NCBI GenBank assembly: GCA_040905905.1
Contig: JBBDQN010000009.1
Location: 1 to 54,467 of the forward strand
Origin: JAICND01 sp040905905
Lineage (GTDB): Bacteria; Actinomycetota; Acidimicrobiia; Spongiisociales; ZC4RG35
Length of the DNA: 54,467 nucleotides
Direction of reading: 5' to 3'
Under the pieces are notes generated by a model. It worked only from the letters and a program-made list of their open reading frames with translations, ran no database searches and was not told where the DNA came from. The position numbers were made by a program, and so were the translations under genes. Shown here one piece after another: positions 8,876 through 17,757 of the stretch; position 1 is the first letter of the stretch, and each line of letters begins with the position of its first letter.

Positions 8876-9769
8876 ATGGGTAGGAGAGCTTTGGTCTTAT
8901 TGGTGGCGTTGCTGCTCGCAGGAGTGGCCGCCTTCGCCGTCTTCCAGTTCTTGAATGGCATTCAAGAAGAAGTGGAAGAAGGTGAGGCGAAAACGCCAGT
9001 GTTCCGTGCCGCGGTGTTTATACCGGAAGGGTCCGCAGGCTCATTGGTACTGCAGGGGAACCAGATCTCGGCCAGCGAAGAAAACGTCCAGGACCTCCCC
9101 ACCGGAGTGATCGCCTCCGAACCAGAGCTACAGGCCTACCTGACTGGACGATTGGCCGTCGGGCCGATCGAAAGCAACGAAATAATCGTGCAGAGTCAGT
9201 GGGCGGAGCTCACGGTCGACCTGATTCCTTTGGCAGAGCTGATTCCATCCGGCAAACAAGCCCTGACCATCAGCACTGATCTGGTGCGAGGAGTCAATGG
9301 ATTTATCCGGCCCGGCGACCTGATCAACATGATCATCACCCTCGACATCGAGTTCAGCCAGATCCCGGTCGACTCTCCCATCTTCGGGATTCCTTCCGAC
9401 ACCACTGCCGCGGATGGCACCACCGAGGAGGGTGATACGGCCACAGTCACCTATACACGGTATGTGATGCAAGGTCTCCCGGTCCTCGCGGTGGCGCGGG
9501 ATGTTCGAGCCGAGGAAGGCGAAAACACGACCGTCACGACGGCGCAGCCGGTCGTTGCAGGCCAAGCCGAACCAGCGCCGGAAGCGCCCTCCACCATCTT
9601 TACCCTGGAGGTAACTCCTGAACAGGCCGAGCGGATTGTGTTCGCCTTCGAGAACGGATCAATATGGCTGACCCTTGTCCCCGAAGACTTTGTTGAGGTC
9701 GAAACTGACGGCGTCACCATCGAAACCCTTTTCGGCGGCGACCTGGTTGACGACATTTTCGGCAACTAA
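8876..9769 (+). CDS. cpaB: Tad pilus assembly protein CpaB/RcpC-like
   Basis: This 297-residue protein begins with a membrane anchor (about 5-27), followed by a SAF domain region (PEGSAGSLV, about 50-110) and an RcpC/CpaB-type domain with VRGVNGFIRPGDLINMI (about 140), the signature of Flp pilus assembly CpaB. It faces the outside and is thought to help assemble the pilus channel or stabilise the machine. The start ATG follows AAGGAG by 5 nt. It is the first gene of the cpaB-cpaE-cpaF-tadB-tadC run, all in one direction with short gaps. The 167 bp before it hold no gene; I see no clear promoter there. Confidence 0.88.
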   Translation: MGRRALVLLVALLLAGVAAFAVFQFLNGIQEEVEEGEAKTPVFRAAVFIPEGSAGSLVLQGNQISASEENVQDLPTGVIASEPELQAYLTGRLAVGPIESNEIIVQSQWAELTVDLIPLAELIPSGKQALTISTDLVRGVNGFIRPGDLINMIITLDIEFSQIPVDSPIFGIPSDTTAADGTTEEGDTATVTYTRYVMQGLPVLAVARDVRAEEGENTTVTTAQPVVAGQAEPAPEAPSTIFTLEVTPEQAERIVFAFENGSIWLTLVPEDFVEVETDGVTIETLFGGDLVDDIFGN

Positions 9770-9799
9770 CGGGTAGAACCAAGAAGCAAGGAAGCACCG

Positions 9800-10981
9800 T
9801 TGTCCATCTCCGAAAACAATCTCCTGGTAGTCGATGAGGACGCCTCTTTCATCGACGAGGCCAAGCGCCTCTTCGATGGCAGGCTGCCTACGGCCCGGTC
9901 TATCAACGAGGCGGTGGCGGCTATCGACGGCGGGGAGCTGCGCATGGTGCTTCTGGGCCCTTCTTTCGCCAACGAGGCGGCCATCGACTCCGTACGAGCC
10001 CTTCGCAATGAAGACCCTGCTCTCATCCTGATCGCAGTAGCCGAACAGGTCACGTCGGCGCTGATGCGCTCGGCGATGCGGGCCGGTGTTCAAGAGGTGA
10101 TCGAGTCACCGTTAACCGAGGAGAAGATCGAAGAGGCGATTCAGCAATTCGCCAACGACTTCATGAAGCGCCGGCCGACACCGGCGACGCCGCCTGTCAG
10201 CGCCGCCCGTCAGGACGGTCAGGTGATTGTGGTCATGTCCGCCAAGGGTGGGTCGGGCAAAACCGTAACCGCCACCAACCTGGCGATGCTCCTCACCCGT
10301 TTCGATGACCGGAGGACAGTGCTGGTCGATGCCGATCTTCAGTTCGGTGACGTCTGCCTGGTGTTGCAGCTGGAGCCGCGTTTCACCCTTGTCAACGCCG
10401 CCCACGAGTTACATCACCTCGATACCACGCTGCTCGACTCGCTTCTCACCGAGCACCCCTCGGGTTTGAAGGTGATGGCGGCTCCTCTCGAGCCAGCGTT
10501 CGCCGACGACATTTCCACTGCCAGCCTGATGACAGTCGTCGAACTGCTCAAGCAGACCTACGACTACGTAGTGGTCGACACGGCCTCCCTGCTCGATGAG
10601 CTCTTGCTCTCCCTTCTCGAGAAGGCCGATGTGATCCTCCAGGTGGTGGACATGGATCTTCCCTCCGTAAAGAACGCCAAATTGGCCCTGGAAACCTTGA
10701 GGCTTCTCAAGTTTCCGACCAATAAGGTGAAGTTGGTTCTCAACCGGTCCAATGCCAGGGCGCGGTTGGACGACAAAGAGATCGAAGCAGCACTGAAGAT
10801 GGAGATCTCGGCGGCCATTCCATCCGATGGGGCAGTAGCTGCGTCGATGAATGAAGGCCGACCCGTCGTAGAGTCGGCACCCAGGTCCCGGGTGGCCAAG
10901 GGATTCGAGTCGGTGGCCGAATTGGTCGCTGGCCCGATCCCGGAACCCTCTTCAGGACGGGGTCTGCTACGCCGAAAGTGA
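9800..10981 (+). CDS. cpaE: CpaE/TadZ-like pilus localisation ATPase
   Basis: The protein has 393 residues. The N-terminal 120 residues resemble a response-regulator receiver fold (NLLVVDEDASF start, alternating strands and helices). Residues about 140-370 form a MinD/ParA-type ATPase with the deviant Walker A KGGSGKT (about 149-155), VLVDADLQFGD and YVVVDTAS as switch regions. CpaE/TadZ proteins place the pilus machine at a cell site. The start is TTG after AAGGAAG. It lies 30 bp after cpaB and 36 bp before cpaF, so probably in one transcript. Confidence 0.9.
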   Translation: MSISENNLLVVDEDASFIDEAKRLFDGRLPTARSINEAVAAIDGGELRMVLLGPSFANEAAIDSVRALRNEDPALILIAVAEQVTSALMRSAMRAGVQEVIESPLTEEKIEEAIQQFANDFMKRRPTPATPPVSAARQDGQVIVVMSAKGGSGKTVTATNLAMLLTRFDDRRTVLVDADLQFGDVCLVLQLEPRFTLVNAAHELHHLDTTLLDSLLTEHPSGLKVMAAPLEPAFADDISTASLMTVVELLKQTYDYVVVDTASLLDELLLSLLEKADVILQVVDMDLPSVKNAKLALETLRLLKFPTNKVKLVLNRSNARARLDDKEIEAALKMEISAAIPSDGAVAASMNEGRPVVESAPRSRVAKGFESVAELVAGPIPEPSSGRGLLRRK

Positions 10982-11017
10982 TTTAATCTCGAGATGGCTC
11001 GAAAGGGGTAAGGAAGA

Positions 11018-12397
11018 ATGTCATCGCTGGCAGACCGGGTAGCCGCTGCCCGACGCAACGAAATTTCATCGGTTTCCACCAATCGCAACGAAGCTCTCAC
11101 CGAGCTGCGGGGCCGACTCCATTTCAAGGTGGTGGAAGAGCTCGGTCCGACACTGTACGACCGACAGATGTCCGATGCCGAGTTGCGCCTCCGGGTCATG
11201 GAGATGTTGGAATGGGCCATAGATCAGGAACAAGGTGTTCCCCTGACCATCGCCGATCGGCGTCAGCTTCTCAATGAGATCGCCTCTGATGTCCTCGGTT
11301 ACGGGCCCATCGATCCACTTCTGAACGACCCCGAAGTCACCGAAGTCATGGTCAACGGTCCGTATGACATCTATGTCGAGCAGCGCGGCAAGATCGTGAA
11401 GACCGATGTTCGTTTTGTCGACGATGTCCACCTCCGGAGGATCATCGACAAGATCGTTGGTCAGGTCGGTCGGCGTGTCGACGAATCGACCCCCATGGTG
11501 GACGCCCGGCTCCCCGACGGCTCCCGCGTCAATGCCGTGGTGCATCCGCTGGCAATCGGTGGACCCTTCCTGACGATCCGTAAGTTCTCGGTCGACCCCT
11601 ACACCGAGGCCGACCTGGTCCGGTTCAACACGATGAGTCAGCGGGTCGCCGACTTCCTGCGGGCGTGTGTTCGCGGACGTCTGAACCTGATCATCTCCGG
11701 TGGTACCGGCTCAGGCAAGACCACCACCCTCAACGTTTTGTCGAGCTATCTCCCCGACGATGAGCGGATCGTCACCGTCGAGGACGCCGCCGAGCTCCAG
11801 CTCCACCAGGATCACGTGTTGTCCCTCGAGGCGCGCCCGGCCAACATCGAGGGCAAAGGACAGGTCACGATTCGTGATCTGGTTCGTAACTGCCTGCGTA
11901 TGCGTCCCGACCGGATCGTGGTCGGAGAGGTGCGCGGTGGTGAGTCCCTCGACATGCTCCAGGCTATGAACACGGGTCATGATGGATCGCTCACCACAGT
12001 CCACTCCAATACGCCTCGTGACACCTTGAGTCGTATCGAGACGATGGTGATGATGGCCGGCTTCGACCTTCCCATTAAGGCCATTCGGGAACAGATCGCC
12101 TCCGCCGTCGACCTGATCGTCCACGTTTCGCGTCTCAAAGATGGAACCAGGCGTATCACCCATGTGACCGAGGTGGAAGGCATGGAGGGCGACATCATCA
12201 CCCTCCAGGACCTGTTCCTCTTCGACTTCGGTTCCGGCATCGAAGAAGGCACGGGAAAGTATCTCGGGCGCCTCAAAGCAACCGGAATTCGCCCGACCTT
12301 CTCCGAGCACCTCCAGGACATGGGTATCAGGCTTCCGGCCGACCTATTCGACCCAGAACCGTTCGCTCGCCGAGCAGACAGCTTCGCAGTCCGGTGA
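11018..12397 (+). CDS. cpaF: Tad pilus assembly ATPase CpaF/TadA
   Basis: A 459-residue secretion ATPase of the VirB11/GspE superfamily. An N-terminal helical domain leads into VTEVMVNGPYDIYVEQRGK, typical of CpaF, then Walker A GGTGSGKT (about 228-235), the Asp box TVEDAAELQL, Walker B RMRPDRIVVGEVRGGE and the His box GHDGSLTTVHSN. It powers pilin extraction from the membrane and assembly, acting on the cytosolic face with TadB and TadC. ATG start after AAGGAAG. Its stop overlaps the GTG start of the next gene by 4 bp (GTGA), so the two are translationally coupled. Confidence 0.96.
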   Translation: MSSLADRVAAARRNEISSVSTNRNEALTELRGRLHFKVVEELGPTLYDRQMSDAELRLRVMEMLEWAIDQEQGVPLTIADRRQLLNEIASDVLGYGPIDPLLNDPEVTEVMVNGPYDIYVEQRGKIVKTDVRFVDDVHLRRIIDKIVGQVGRRVDESTPMVDARLPDGSRVNAVVHPLAIGGPFLTIRKFSVDPYTEADLVRFNTMSQRVADFLRACVRGRLNLIISGGTGSGKTTTLNVLSSYLPDDERIVTVEDAAELQLHQDHVLSLEARPANIEGKGQVTIRDLVRNCLRMRPDRIVVGEVRGGESLDMLQAMNTGHDGSLTTVHSNTPRDTLSRIETMVMMAGFDLPIKAIREQIASAVDLIVHVSRLKDGTRRITHVTEVEGMEGDIITLQDLFLFDFGSGIEEGTGKYLGRLKATGIRPTFSEHLQDMGIRLPADLFDPEPFARRADSFAVR

Positions 12398-14346
12398 GGC
12401 GTCTCTTCGGGATCGTGGTCGCTCTGGCGGCCCTCGTTCTGCCTGCAGCAGCCCTGGGCCAGGATGCCGCCGAGATTGAGATCGTCCGGGTCGATACCTC
12501 GCGTTACGACCAGAGCGGTCAAACCACTCTCCTGGTCGAGTTTCGCAATCTGGCAGCCGAGCTCAACCCTGCTCTGTTGGCTGTGACGGTCAACGGCAGC
12601 CCGGTGAGCGACGTGGTGGTTGAGCCCTTAAGCGAATCGACTGTCCCGGTGGGCGTGGTCCTGGCCATTGACGTCTCGGGCAGCATGGAAGGTGCACCTA
12701 TTGAGGCCGCCAAGACTGCGGCGCGCTCGTTTGTTGCACAGAAACGGCTGGGCGACTTCATCGCCCTCGTCACCTTTGCGGACACGGTGCAGACGGTGTC
12801 AAGCTTTACCGCCGACGGAGCGGCTCTCACGACCCGAATCGATGCACTGGTAGCAGCTGGGGAGACCGCCTTCAACGATGGAGTCATTCAGGCTGTCGAC
12901 CTCTTCCAGCAAGCCGGTGCCACTGCACTGCGTCGCAACGTCATCGTGCTGTCCGACGGCGCCGACACTTCCAGTACCGCCACCCTCGACGATGTCTTCG
13001 CCGCCATCAACGATCCCAACAATCCGGTGCGGGTCTTCGGGGTGGCTCTGGCGTCACCCGAGTTCGTACCCGAGGCCGTGCAACAGGTGGCAGAGGCCGG
13101 CGACGGTCAATTCCTCTCAACCACCGATCCTGCTCAACTCGCCGGTCTTTACTCGCAGATCCAGCGAGAGATCAACAACCTCCTGGTGGTCCGGTTCCAA
13201 AGCCCGGTTTTCGCGGGGGGCACCATCGAATTTGCCGTCAACTACGAGACACTATCGGCTGTTGCTACTGACCAGGTGGACGGTTTTGTCACGACTCCTA
13301 CGACGGTCACAACTGTCCCGACCACTTTTGCGCCAGGGTCTACATTCGTGGTCGAATCGTCACTCTCCGCCTCGCCGGCGGCCCTGATCGCGATCGCCGC
13401 GATCGGTCTCGGCATTGCCATCGGGGCGTTTATCTTCATCCTTTTCGGCCGCAACAGCGAGGACAATGCTTCAGCATTCCGTAAGCGCTTGCAGGCGTAC
13501 GGACGCCGAGGTGCGTCCGAGGAGAAACGTTCGGTCTTCGAACGCATTCCATTGTTGAGGTTGTTCAGCCAGAGGGCCGAAGAGGAAGTCCGTCGCCGTG
13601 GACTTCTAGCTGGAGTCAACAGCGCCCTCGAACAGGCCAACATCCCATTGTCCGCCGGCGAAGCGGTGCTTGGTGCCGTCGGCTTGAGCGCGGTAGTGGG
13701 CTTGTTGGTGGCCCTCTTCACTCGTAACCCGATCTTCGGCCTGGTCTCCTTTGTTTTGTTGGTTCTAATCGTGGTGGGCGCTCTCAACTTCTTGGGCGGT
13801 CGGGAGAAGCGCAGGTTCGAAAACCAGCTTCCTGACACCCTCACCCTGATTTCGACCTCGCTTCGGGCCGGCTACTCCTTGCTCCAGGCGGTGGAAGCAG
13901 TGGCGTCAGAAGCGCCCAACCCGACCGCCCGTGAGTTTGGTCGAGCCATCGCCGAAGCCCGACTCGGTCGGCCCGTGGTCCAAGCGTTGCAGGGGATCAC
14001 CACCCGCTCCCAATCGCAGGACTTCGACTGGGCGGTGATGGCAATCGAGATCCAACGCGAAGTCGGCGGCAACCTGGCAGAGGTGCTGCAAACGGTGGCA
14101 GAGACTATGCGCCAACGCAACCGGCTCAAGGGCGAGATTCGGGCCCTCACCGCGGAGGGACGCATCTCGGCGATAGTCCTCGGCATCCTTCCGTTTGCGA
14201 TGGCCGGATTCCTCTGGACGACCAACCCCGAGTACATATCCACCCTCTTCACCACCACTTTCGGCTTCGTCGCCATTGGTGTTGGGCTGCTACTAATGAC
14301 TGCCGGAATCATCTGGCTCCGCCGAATCGTCAATATCGAGGTTTGA
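12394..14346 (+). CDS. fusion of secreted von Willebrand A domain with TadB (T2SS F-type) protein
   Basis: The protein has 650 residues. A signal peptide (1-22) is followed by a VWA domain (about 85-275) with an intact MIDAS: D93, S95 and S97 in DVSGS, a Thr in GETAFNDG, and Asp in LSDGADT. A Thr-rich linker (about 295-325) leads to a membrane helix at about 329-352. Then comes a TadB unit: charged cytosolic stretch, two helices (about 427-470), an F-domain beginning QLPDTLTLISTSLRAGYS (about 480-610), and two C-terminal helices. TadB alone is usually about 300 residues, so roughly half this protein is extra. By topology the VWA would lie outside and the F-domain inside. It is coupled to cpaF (GTGA) and 1 bp before tadC. 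The VWA may bind pilin or a surface ligand; that is inference. Confidence 0.9.
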   Translation: MRRLFGIVVALAALVLPAAALGQDAAEIEIVRVDTSRYDQSGQTTLLVEFRNLAAELNPALLAVTVNGSPVSDVVVEPLSESTVPVGVVLAIDVSGSMEGAPIEAAKTAARSFVAQKRLGDFIALVTFADTVQTVSSFTADGAALTTRIDALVAAGETAFNDGVIQAVDLFQQAGATALRRNVIVLSDGADTSSTATLDDVFAAINDPNNPVRVFGVALASPEFVPEAVQQVAEAGDGQFLSTTDPAQLAGLYSQIQREINNLLVVRFQSPVFAGGTIEFAVNYETLSAVATDQVDGFVTTPTTVTTVPTTFAPGSTFVVESSLSASPAALIAIAAIGLGIAIGAFIFILFGRNSEDNASAFRKRLQAYGRRGASEEKRSVFERIPLLRLFSQRAEEEVRRRGLLAGVNSALEQANIPLSAGEAVLGAVGLSAVVGLLVALFTRNPIFGLVSFVLLVLIVVGALNFLGGREKRRFENQLPDTLTLISTSLRAGYSLLQAVEAVASEAPNPTAREFGRAIAEARLGRPVVQALQGITTRSQSQDFDWAVMAIEIQREVGGNLAEVLQTVAETMRQRNRLKGEIRALTAEGRISAIVLGILPFAMAGFLWTTNPEYISTLFTTTFGFVAIGVGLLLMTAGIIWLRRIVNIEV

Positions 14347-14347
14347 C

Positions 14348-15277
14348 ATGTTGGATGCACAGCTCGTTTTCCCGGTGCTGGCGGTGTTCGCCGCCGCCCT
14401 GGCATTGTTCGTCTGGATAGGGAATGGCGTAGTCAGAGCCCAGCGAGCGGCCATCGACCGGCTTGGTGTGTATGGCAAGGATGCACTCCGTGAACAAACG
14501 CTGGCCAAGCCGTTGGCAGAACGAGCTATCGCTCCAATGGTGATCGCCTTCGGCAAGACCTTGAACCGGTTCACGCCCATCGGGTATATGAACTCGATCC
14601 AAAAGAAGCTGACCCTGGCAGGGAGCCCGGGCAACCTGGATGCGCCGGCGTTCATTGTTATCAAGGTCCTGACGACCATCATGGGCGTGGTTCTCGCCTT
14701 CTTCGCCCAGCGGGTGGGCGGCTCGTTCATGCAGCGAACTCTGTTGCTGGCCTTGCCTCTCGTTCTGGGGTTTTTTGGTCCTGACGCCTGGTTGTCGCGC
14801 AAAGTCGAGGAGCGGCGGTCGGAAATGCAAAAGGCTTTGCCAGACGTTCTCGACCTGCTGGTCATCAGCGTGGAAGCCGGTCTCGGCTTTGACTCGGCCC
14901 TGGCGAGGGTGGTGGCCACGGTTCCCGGTGCCCTTTCGGAGGAGTTCTTCCGAATGCTGCAGGAGACGCGGGTGGGAGTCAGCCGGCGAGACGCCATGCG
15001 TCACCTGATGGAAAGGACCGACCTCGACGAGCTTCGGTCCTTCCTGCTTGCCATGATGCAGGCAGAAGCCTTTGGTGTCGCCATCGCCCGCGTGCTGCGA
15101 GTCCAGGCCGACGAGATGAGGGTCAAGCGTCGGCAGCGGGCGCAAGAGAAGGCGTTTGCTGCCCCGGTCAAGATCGTGTTCCCGCTCGTGTTCTGCATTT
15201 TCCCGTCGCTGTTCGTGGTGTTGCTGGGCCCGGCGGCCATTCAGATTGGCAGGGCATTCGCCGACATCAACTCGTGA
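14348..15277 (+). CDS. tadC: Tad pilus platform protein TadC
   Basis: This 309-residue inner-membrane protein of the type II secretion F family has N-terminal helices (about 7-25 and 100-140), then the F-domain beginning KALPDVLDLLVISVEAGLGF (about 155-175), and C-terminal helices (about 275-300). It forms the membrane platform with TadB. It follows the VWA-TadB fusion by 1 bp and overlaps the next start by 4 bp (GTGA). Confidence 0.92.
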   Translation: MLDAQLVFPVLAVFAAALALFVWIGNGVVRAQRAAIDRLGVYGKDALREQTLAKPLAERAIAPMVIAFGKTLNRFTPIGYMNSIQKKLTLAGSPGNLDAPAFIVIKVLTTIMGVVLAFFAQRVGGSFMQRTLLLALPLVLGFFGPDAWLSRKVEERRSEMQKALPDVLDLLVISVEAGLGFDSALARVVATVPGALSEEFFRMLQETRVGVSRRDAMRHLMERTDLDELRSFLLAMMQAEAFGVAIARVLRVQADEMRVKRRQRAQEKAFAAPVKIVFPLVFCIFPSLFVVLLGPAAIQIGRAFADINS

Positions 15278-16635
15278 CGCCGCCGGCGACGAGCCGGTCC
15301 CCGCGCCGTGTTGCGGTGGGTCACGTCGCTATCCTGCTACCGCTGTTTGCAGCCGTCATAGCAGCCCGTCTGCCGGTGCGGGACAACTCCTACCTGTGGC
15401 ATGTCCGGGCCGGAACCCTCCAGATCGAACGGGGAGAGGTACTCACCACCGACCCGTTCTCGTTCACCGCTATGGGGCGTCCGTGGCGCACCCAGTCGTG
15501 GCTGGCCGACCTGCTTTACGGTTGGGCGGACAACTTGTGGTCGCTGGAGACCGTCACGCCGTTAGTGTTGACTGGAGCGATCGTTCTGGTTGGGGCGATC
15601 GGTCTGCGGGTCTACCGAACCGTTCCGGCCCCGTTGCCTGCAGCCATCGGAACCATCTGGGTGATGTGGCTCACCATCGGCTACTTCACCCCCAGACCGG
15701 TTTTGTTCTCGCTCGCTTTGCTGGCGGTTTTTCTGGTGGCTGCCGACGATCAGCGACTACGTTGGGCTTTGCCCCTGGTGATGTGGCTCTGGGCTGCCGT
15801 GCACGGCGGGTTCATCGTCGGACTGGGTTATCTGGTCCTCGATGGTCTCAGACGCCGCGATCGCTCCAGGTTCGTCGACATCGGAGCGGCAACTGCCGTC
15901 ACCTTCCTCACCGCCCACGGCTGGGGTACATGGCAGGTGGTGCTCAAGTTCCTTCGTAGCGGTGACGAGCTCGACCTCATCGTGGAATGGCTGACACCGG
16001 ACCTGTTCAGCATCGAACATTTCCCCTTCGCCCTGGCGGTGGTGGCACTAGTTGTGGGTGCGGTTAATGGCAAAATCGTCAAAAGGGATTTGTGGGTAGT
16101 TCTTCCATTCCTCCTATTTGCGTTCACAGCCAACCGGGCTGTGCCAGTTGCAGCGCTGGTCCTGGCCCCATGGTTCGTTGGCGGGTTGGCTCGAGCCCAA
16201 CGGCCAGCCACCACCGTCAGCGCCCGCCAGAGTGCCTTCAACGCCGGTGTAGTGGCGGCGGTTCTCGTAGTCCCCTGGATTGTGCCCCTGGACAGTGGTC
16301 TCGACCAGGAGCTGTTTGCGGTGGAGGCTGTGAACCGGCTGGCGCCTGGGAGGGCTTTCCATGACGACGCCGTTGGCGGATACCTGATCTATCAGAAGTG
16401 GCCCGACCGTTTGGTCTACATCGATGACCGGGCCGAGCTTTACGAAGAGGATTTCACCGATTTCGTAAACGCTCGAGGAGCTGCCCCCGGATGGGAACAG
16501 GTGTTCGAGCGCTATGACCTGTCACAGGCCTTGCTCAAGGTGAGCGACCCTTTGGGAGAGGTGCTGGCCGCCGCGGGCTGGTCCGAAACCTATCGTGACG
16601 AGCGGTTCGTGCTCCTGGTGGAGGACGACGGTTAG
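15274..16635 (+). CDS. polytopic membrane protein, possible GT-C-type glycosyltransferase
   Basis: The protein has 453 residues with about ten hydrophobic segments. The N-terminal region contains DNSYLWHVRAG and DPFSFT, and a soluble C-terminal part begins near residue 355 (AFHDDAVGGYLIYQKWP, VYIDDRAELY). This layout is common in uncharacterised integral membrane proteins related to GT-C glycosyltransferases, but I cannot name a family or a substrate. It is translationally coupled to tadC, so a role connected with the pilus (for example pilin modification) is possible. It ends 14 bp before the convergent pilin cluster. Confidence 0.75.
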   Translation: MTPPATSRSPRRVAVGHVAILLPLFAAVIAARLPVRDNSYLWHVRAGTLQIERGEVLTTDPFSFTAMGRPWRTQSWLADLLYGWADNLWSLETVTPLVLTGAIVLVGAIGLRVYRTVPAPLPAAIGTIWVMWLTIGYFTPRPVLFSLALLAVFLVAADDQRLRWALPLVMWLWAAVHGGFIVGLGYLVLDGLRRRDRSRFVDIGAATAVTFLTAHGWGTWQVVLKFLRSGDELDLIVEWLTPDLFSIEHFPFALAVVALVVGAVNGKIVKRDLWVVLPFLLFAFTANRAVPVAALVLAPWFVGGLARAQRPATTVSARQSAFNAGVVAAVLVVPWIVPLDSGLDQELFAVEAVNRLAPGRAFHDDAVGGYLIYQKWPDRLVYIDDRAELYEEDFTDFVNARGAAPGWEQVFERYDLSQALLKVSDPLGEVLAAAGWSETYRDERFVLLVEDDG

Positions 16636-16649
16636 CTGTGGCCTAGGTG

Positions 16650-16820
16650 CTAGTTAGTGGAGAATCCGCCGGCGACCGTGGAGAAGGCGTTCGACACCTC
16701 TTGCCCGGCCACCTGGACCCCAACAAAGGCAACAACGGCAATGAGGATCAGCAGCAGGGCGTATTCGACCATGCTGGCTCCGGTTTCGTCGCTTGTGCGA
16801 TTGTGAATGAGGTCGTCCAT
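16650..16820 (-). CDS. flp: Flp-type pilin, divergent copy
   Basis: A 56-residue Flp pilin. The class III prepilin motif is present: G before the cleavage site, then ASMVEYALLL with Glu at +5 and Tyr at +6, followed by a hydrophobic helix. The leader (MDDLIHNRTSDETG) and the tail (VAGGFSTN) differ from the other three copies. I chose ATG 16820 because GGGAGA precedes it. A second in-frame ATG at 16949 has an even better ribosome-binding site (see the separate entry). The prepilin would be cut by TadV, which is not in this window, and assembled by CpaF/TadB/TadC. Confidence 0.88.
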   Translation of the reverse strand: MDDLIHNRTSDETGASMVEYALLLILIAVVAFVGVQVAGQEVSNAFSTVAGGFSTN

Positions 16821-16975
16821 ACTGTTCTCCCGTAGAGGACTTTTCTGGCTATCAAAAAAGGTTAGGGAATGAGCCTGACCTGCGAATGGGCCGTGGGGAT
16901 TATTCATTGTTTGTATCGGGGTTTTAGGGGCTTGAGCCCGGGCAAACATGCGACCCTCCTTGGTCAACCGACCTT
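16821..16975 (-). promoter_or_regulatory. duplicated pilin leader with an orphan start site
   Basis: AAGGAGG followed by ATG at 16949 repeats the leader of the next pilin almost exactly (GGTCGGTTGACCAAGGAGG here versus GGTCGATTGACCAAGGAGG there). The frame runs open for 43 codons into the divergent pilin, but the encoded stretch has no pilin features. Either the pilin has a very long leader, or this is the surviving 5' end of a lost copy. Confidence 0.5.
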
Positions 16976-17047
16976 CCCCTGATTGATCGTCATCCTGGAG
17001 ACCGTCCCTCATGGGTCTATCGCCCCATGTGAGGAGTATCCCATGTG

Positions 17048-17077
17048 AAAAGGACCGAGCAGGAGCCCGGTCCTTTT
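17048..17077 (-). terminator. hairpin terminator after pilin copy 2
   Basis: A perfect 10-bp stem, AAAAGGACCG with CGGTCCTTTT, closes a 10-nt loop. It lies 17 bp after the pilin stop on the reverse strand and ends in a T run within the stem, as for a bidirectional rho-independent terminator. Confidence 0.7.
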
Positions 17078-17093
17078 ACACTGGTCTGTTAGA

Positions 17094-17273
17094 TCAGTTG
17101 GTTGCGGCCAACGAAGCAGCCGTGGTCGAGAACGCCTTGGAGACGTTCTGGCCGGCCAGCGAGACCGCCACAATGGCGATGATTGCGATCAGGACGACAA
17201 GCAGGGCGTATTCCACCATGCTGGCGCCTTTGTCTTCCTTCCAAGCGAGAAGCTTGGTCCACAGAGCGAACAT
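17094..17273 (-). CDS. flp: Flp-type pilin
   Basis: A 59-residue pilin. The N-terminal leader MFALWTKLLAWKEDKG ends with Gly at the cleavage site, then ASMVEYALLVVL gives Glu +5 and the Flp Glu-Tyr pair. A hydrophobic helix follows and the C-terminus is SLAATN. It differs from the copy at 17758 at only two residues. AAGGAGGGTCAA precedes the ATG. It is part of a four-gene array facing the Tad machinery genes on the other strand. Confidence 0.93.
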   Translation of the reverse strand: MFALWTKLLAWKEDKGASMVEYALLVVLIAIIAIVAVSLAGQNVSKAFSTTAASLAATN

Positions 17274-17363
17274 TTGACCCTCCTTGGTCAATCGACCTTC
17301 CCGAGTTGATCGGCAGGTTGGAGGCTCCGGACGATGGGTCTGTGGACCTATGGGCCTTGTACC

Positions 17364-17406
17364 CACGCGAAGAGGGCCGGACTCTCATCCGGCCCTCTTT
17401 TGCGTG
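17364..17406 (-). terminator. hairpin terminator after pilin copy 3
   Basis: A long stem pairs AAGAGGGCCGG with CCGGCCCTCTT, and the flanking CACGC and GCGTG extend it. It begins 11 bp after the pilin stop on the reverse strand. No clean T run follows on that strand, so it may slow rather than stop transcription, or stabilise the mRNA 3' end. Confidence 0.6.
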
Positions 17407-17417
17407 GTTGTTTTGGC

Positions 17418-17597
17418 TTAGTTGGTAGCGGCCAACGAGCCGGCTGTGGTCGAGAACGCCTTGGAGACGTTCTGGCCGGCCAGCGAAATAGCCACAATGG
17501 CGATGATTGCGATCAGGACGACAAGCAGGGCGTATTCCACCATGCTGGCGCCTTTGTCTTCCTTCCAAGCAAGAAGCTTGGTCCAGAGAACGAACAT
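17418..17597 (-). CDS. flp: Flp-type pilin
   Basis: A 59-residue pilin with the same leader, cleavage site and helix as its neighbours; differences from the copy at 17758 are at three residues (second and third residues and one Gly for Ala near the end). AGGAGG lies 4 nt before the ATG. Each copy has its own ribosome-binding site and its own downstream hairpin, so each could be a separate short transcript. Confidence 0.93.
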   Translation of the reverse strand: MFVLWTKLLAWKEDKGASMVEYALLVVLIAIIAIVAISLAGQNVSKAFSTTAGSLAATN

Positions 17598-17707
17598 CGA
17601 ACCTCCTAGATCGATCGACGGACATCCCACTTATCGGTCGGTAAGACGGGCAACTGATAGGTCATTAGGCCTATAGGGCCCAACCCCCCTGTTCGGGGGA
17701 TTTGCGC

Positions 17708-17740
17708 AAAAAGAAAGGAGGCCGGCCCAAGCCGACCTCC
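17708..17740 (-). terminator. rho-independent terminator after pilin copy 4
   Basis: On the reverse strand GGAGGTCGGC pairs with GCCGGCCTCC (one mismatch) around a 4-nt loop and is followed by TTTCTTTTT. It starts 18 bp after the pilin stop. Confidence 0.75.
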
Positions 17741-17757
17741 CTCTCAGGTTATTTGGC

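Noticed and set aside
16821..17040. A cyclic-di-GMP riboswitch upstream of the pilins.
   Set aside because: I looked for GEMM-type conserved loops on the reverse strand and did not find them; only simple hairpins are present.
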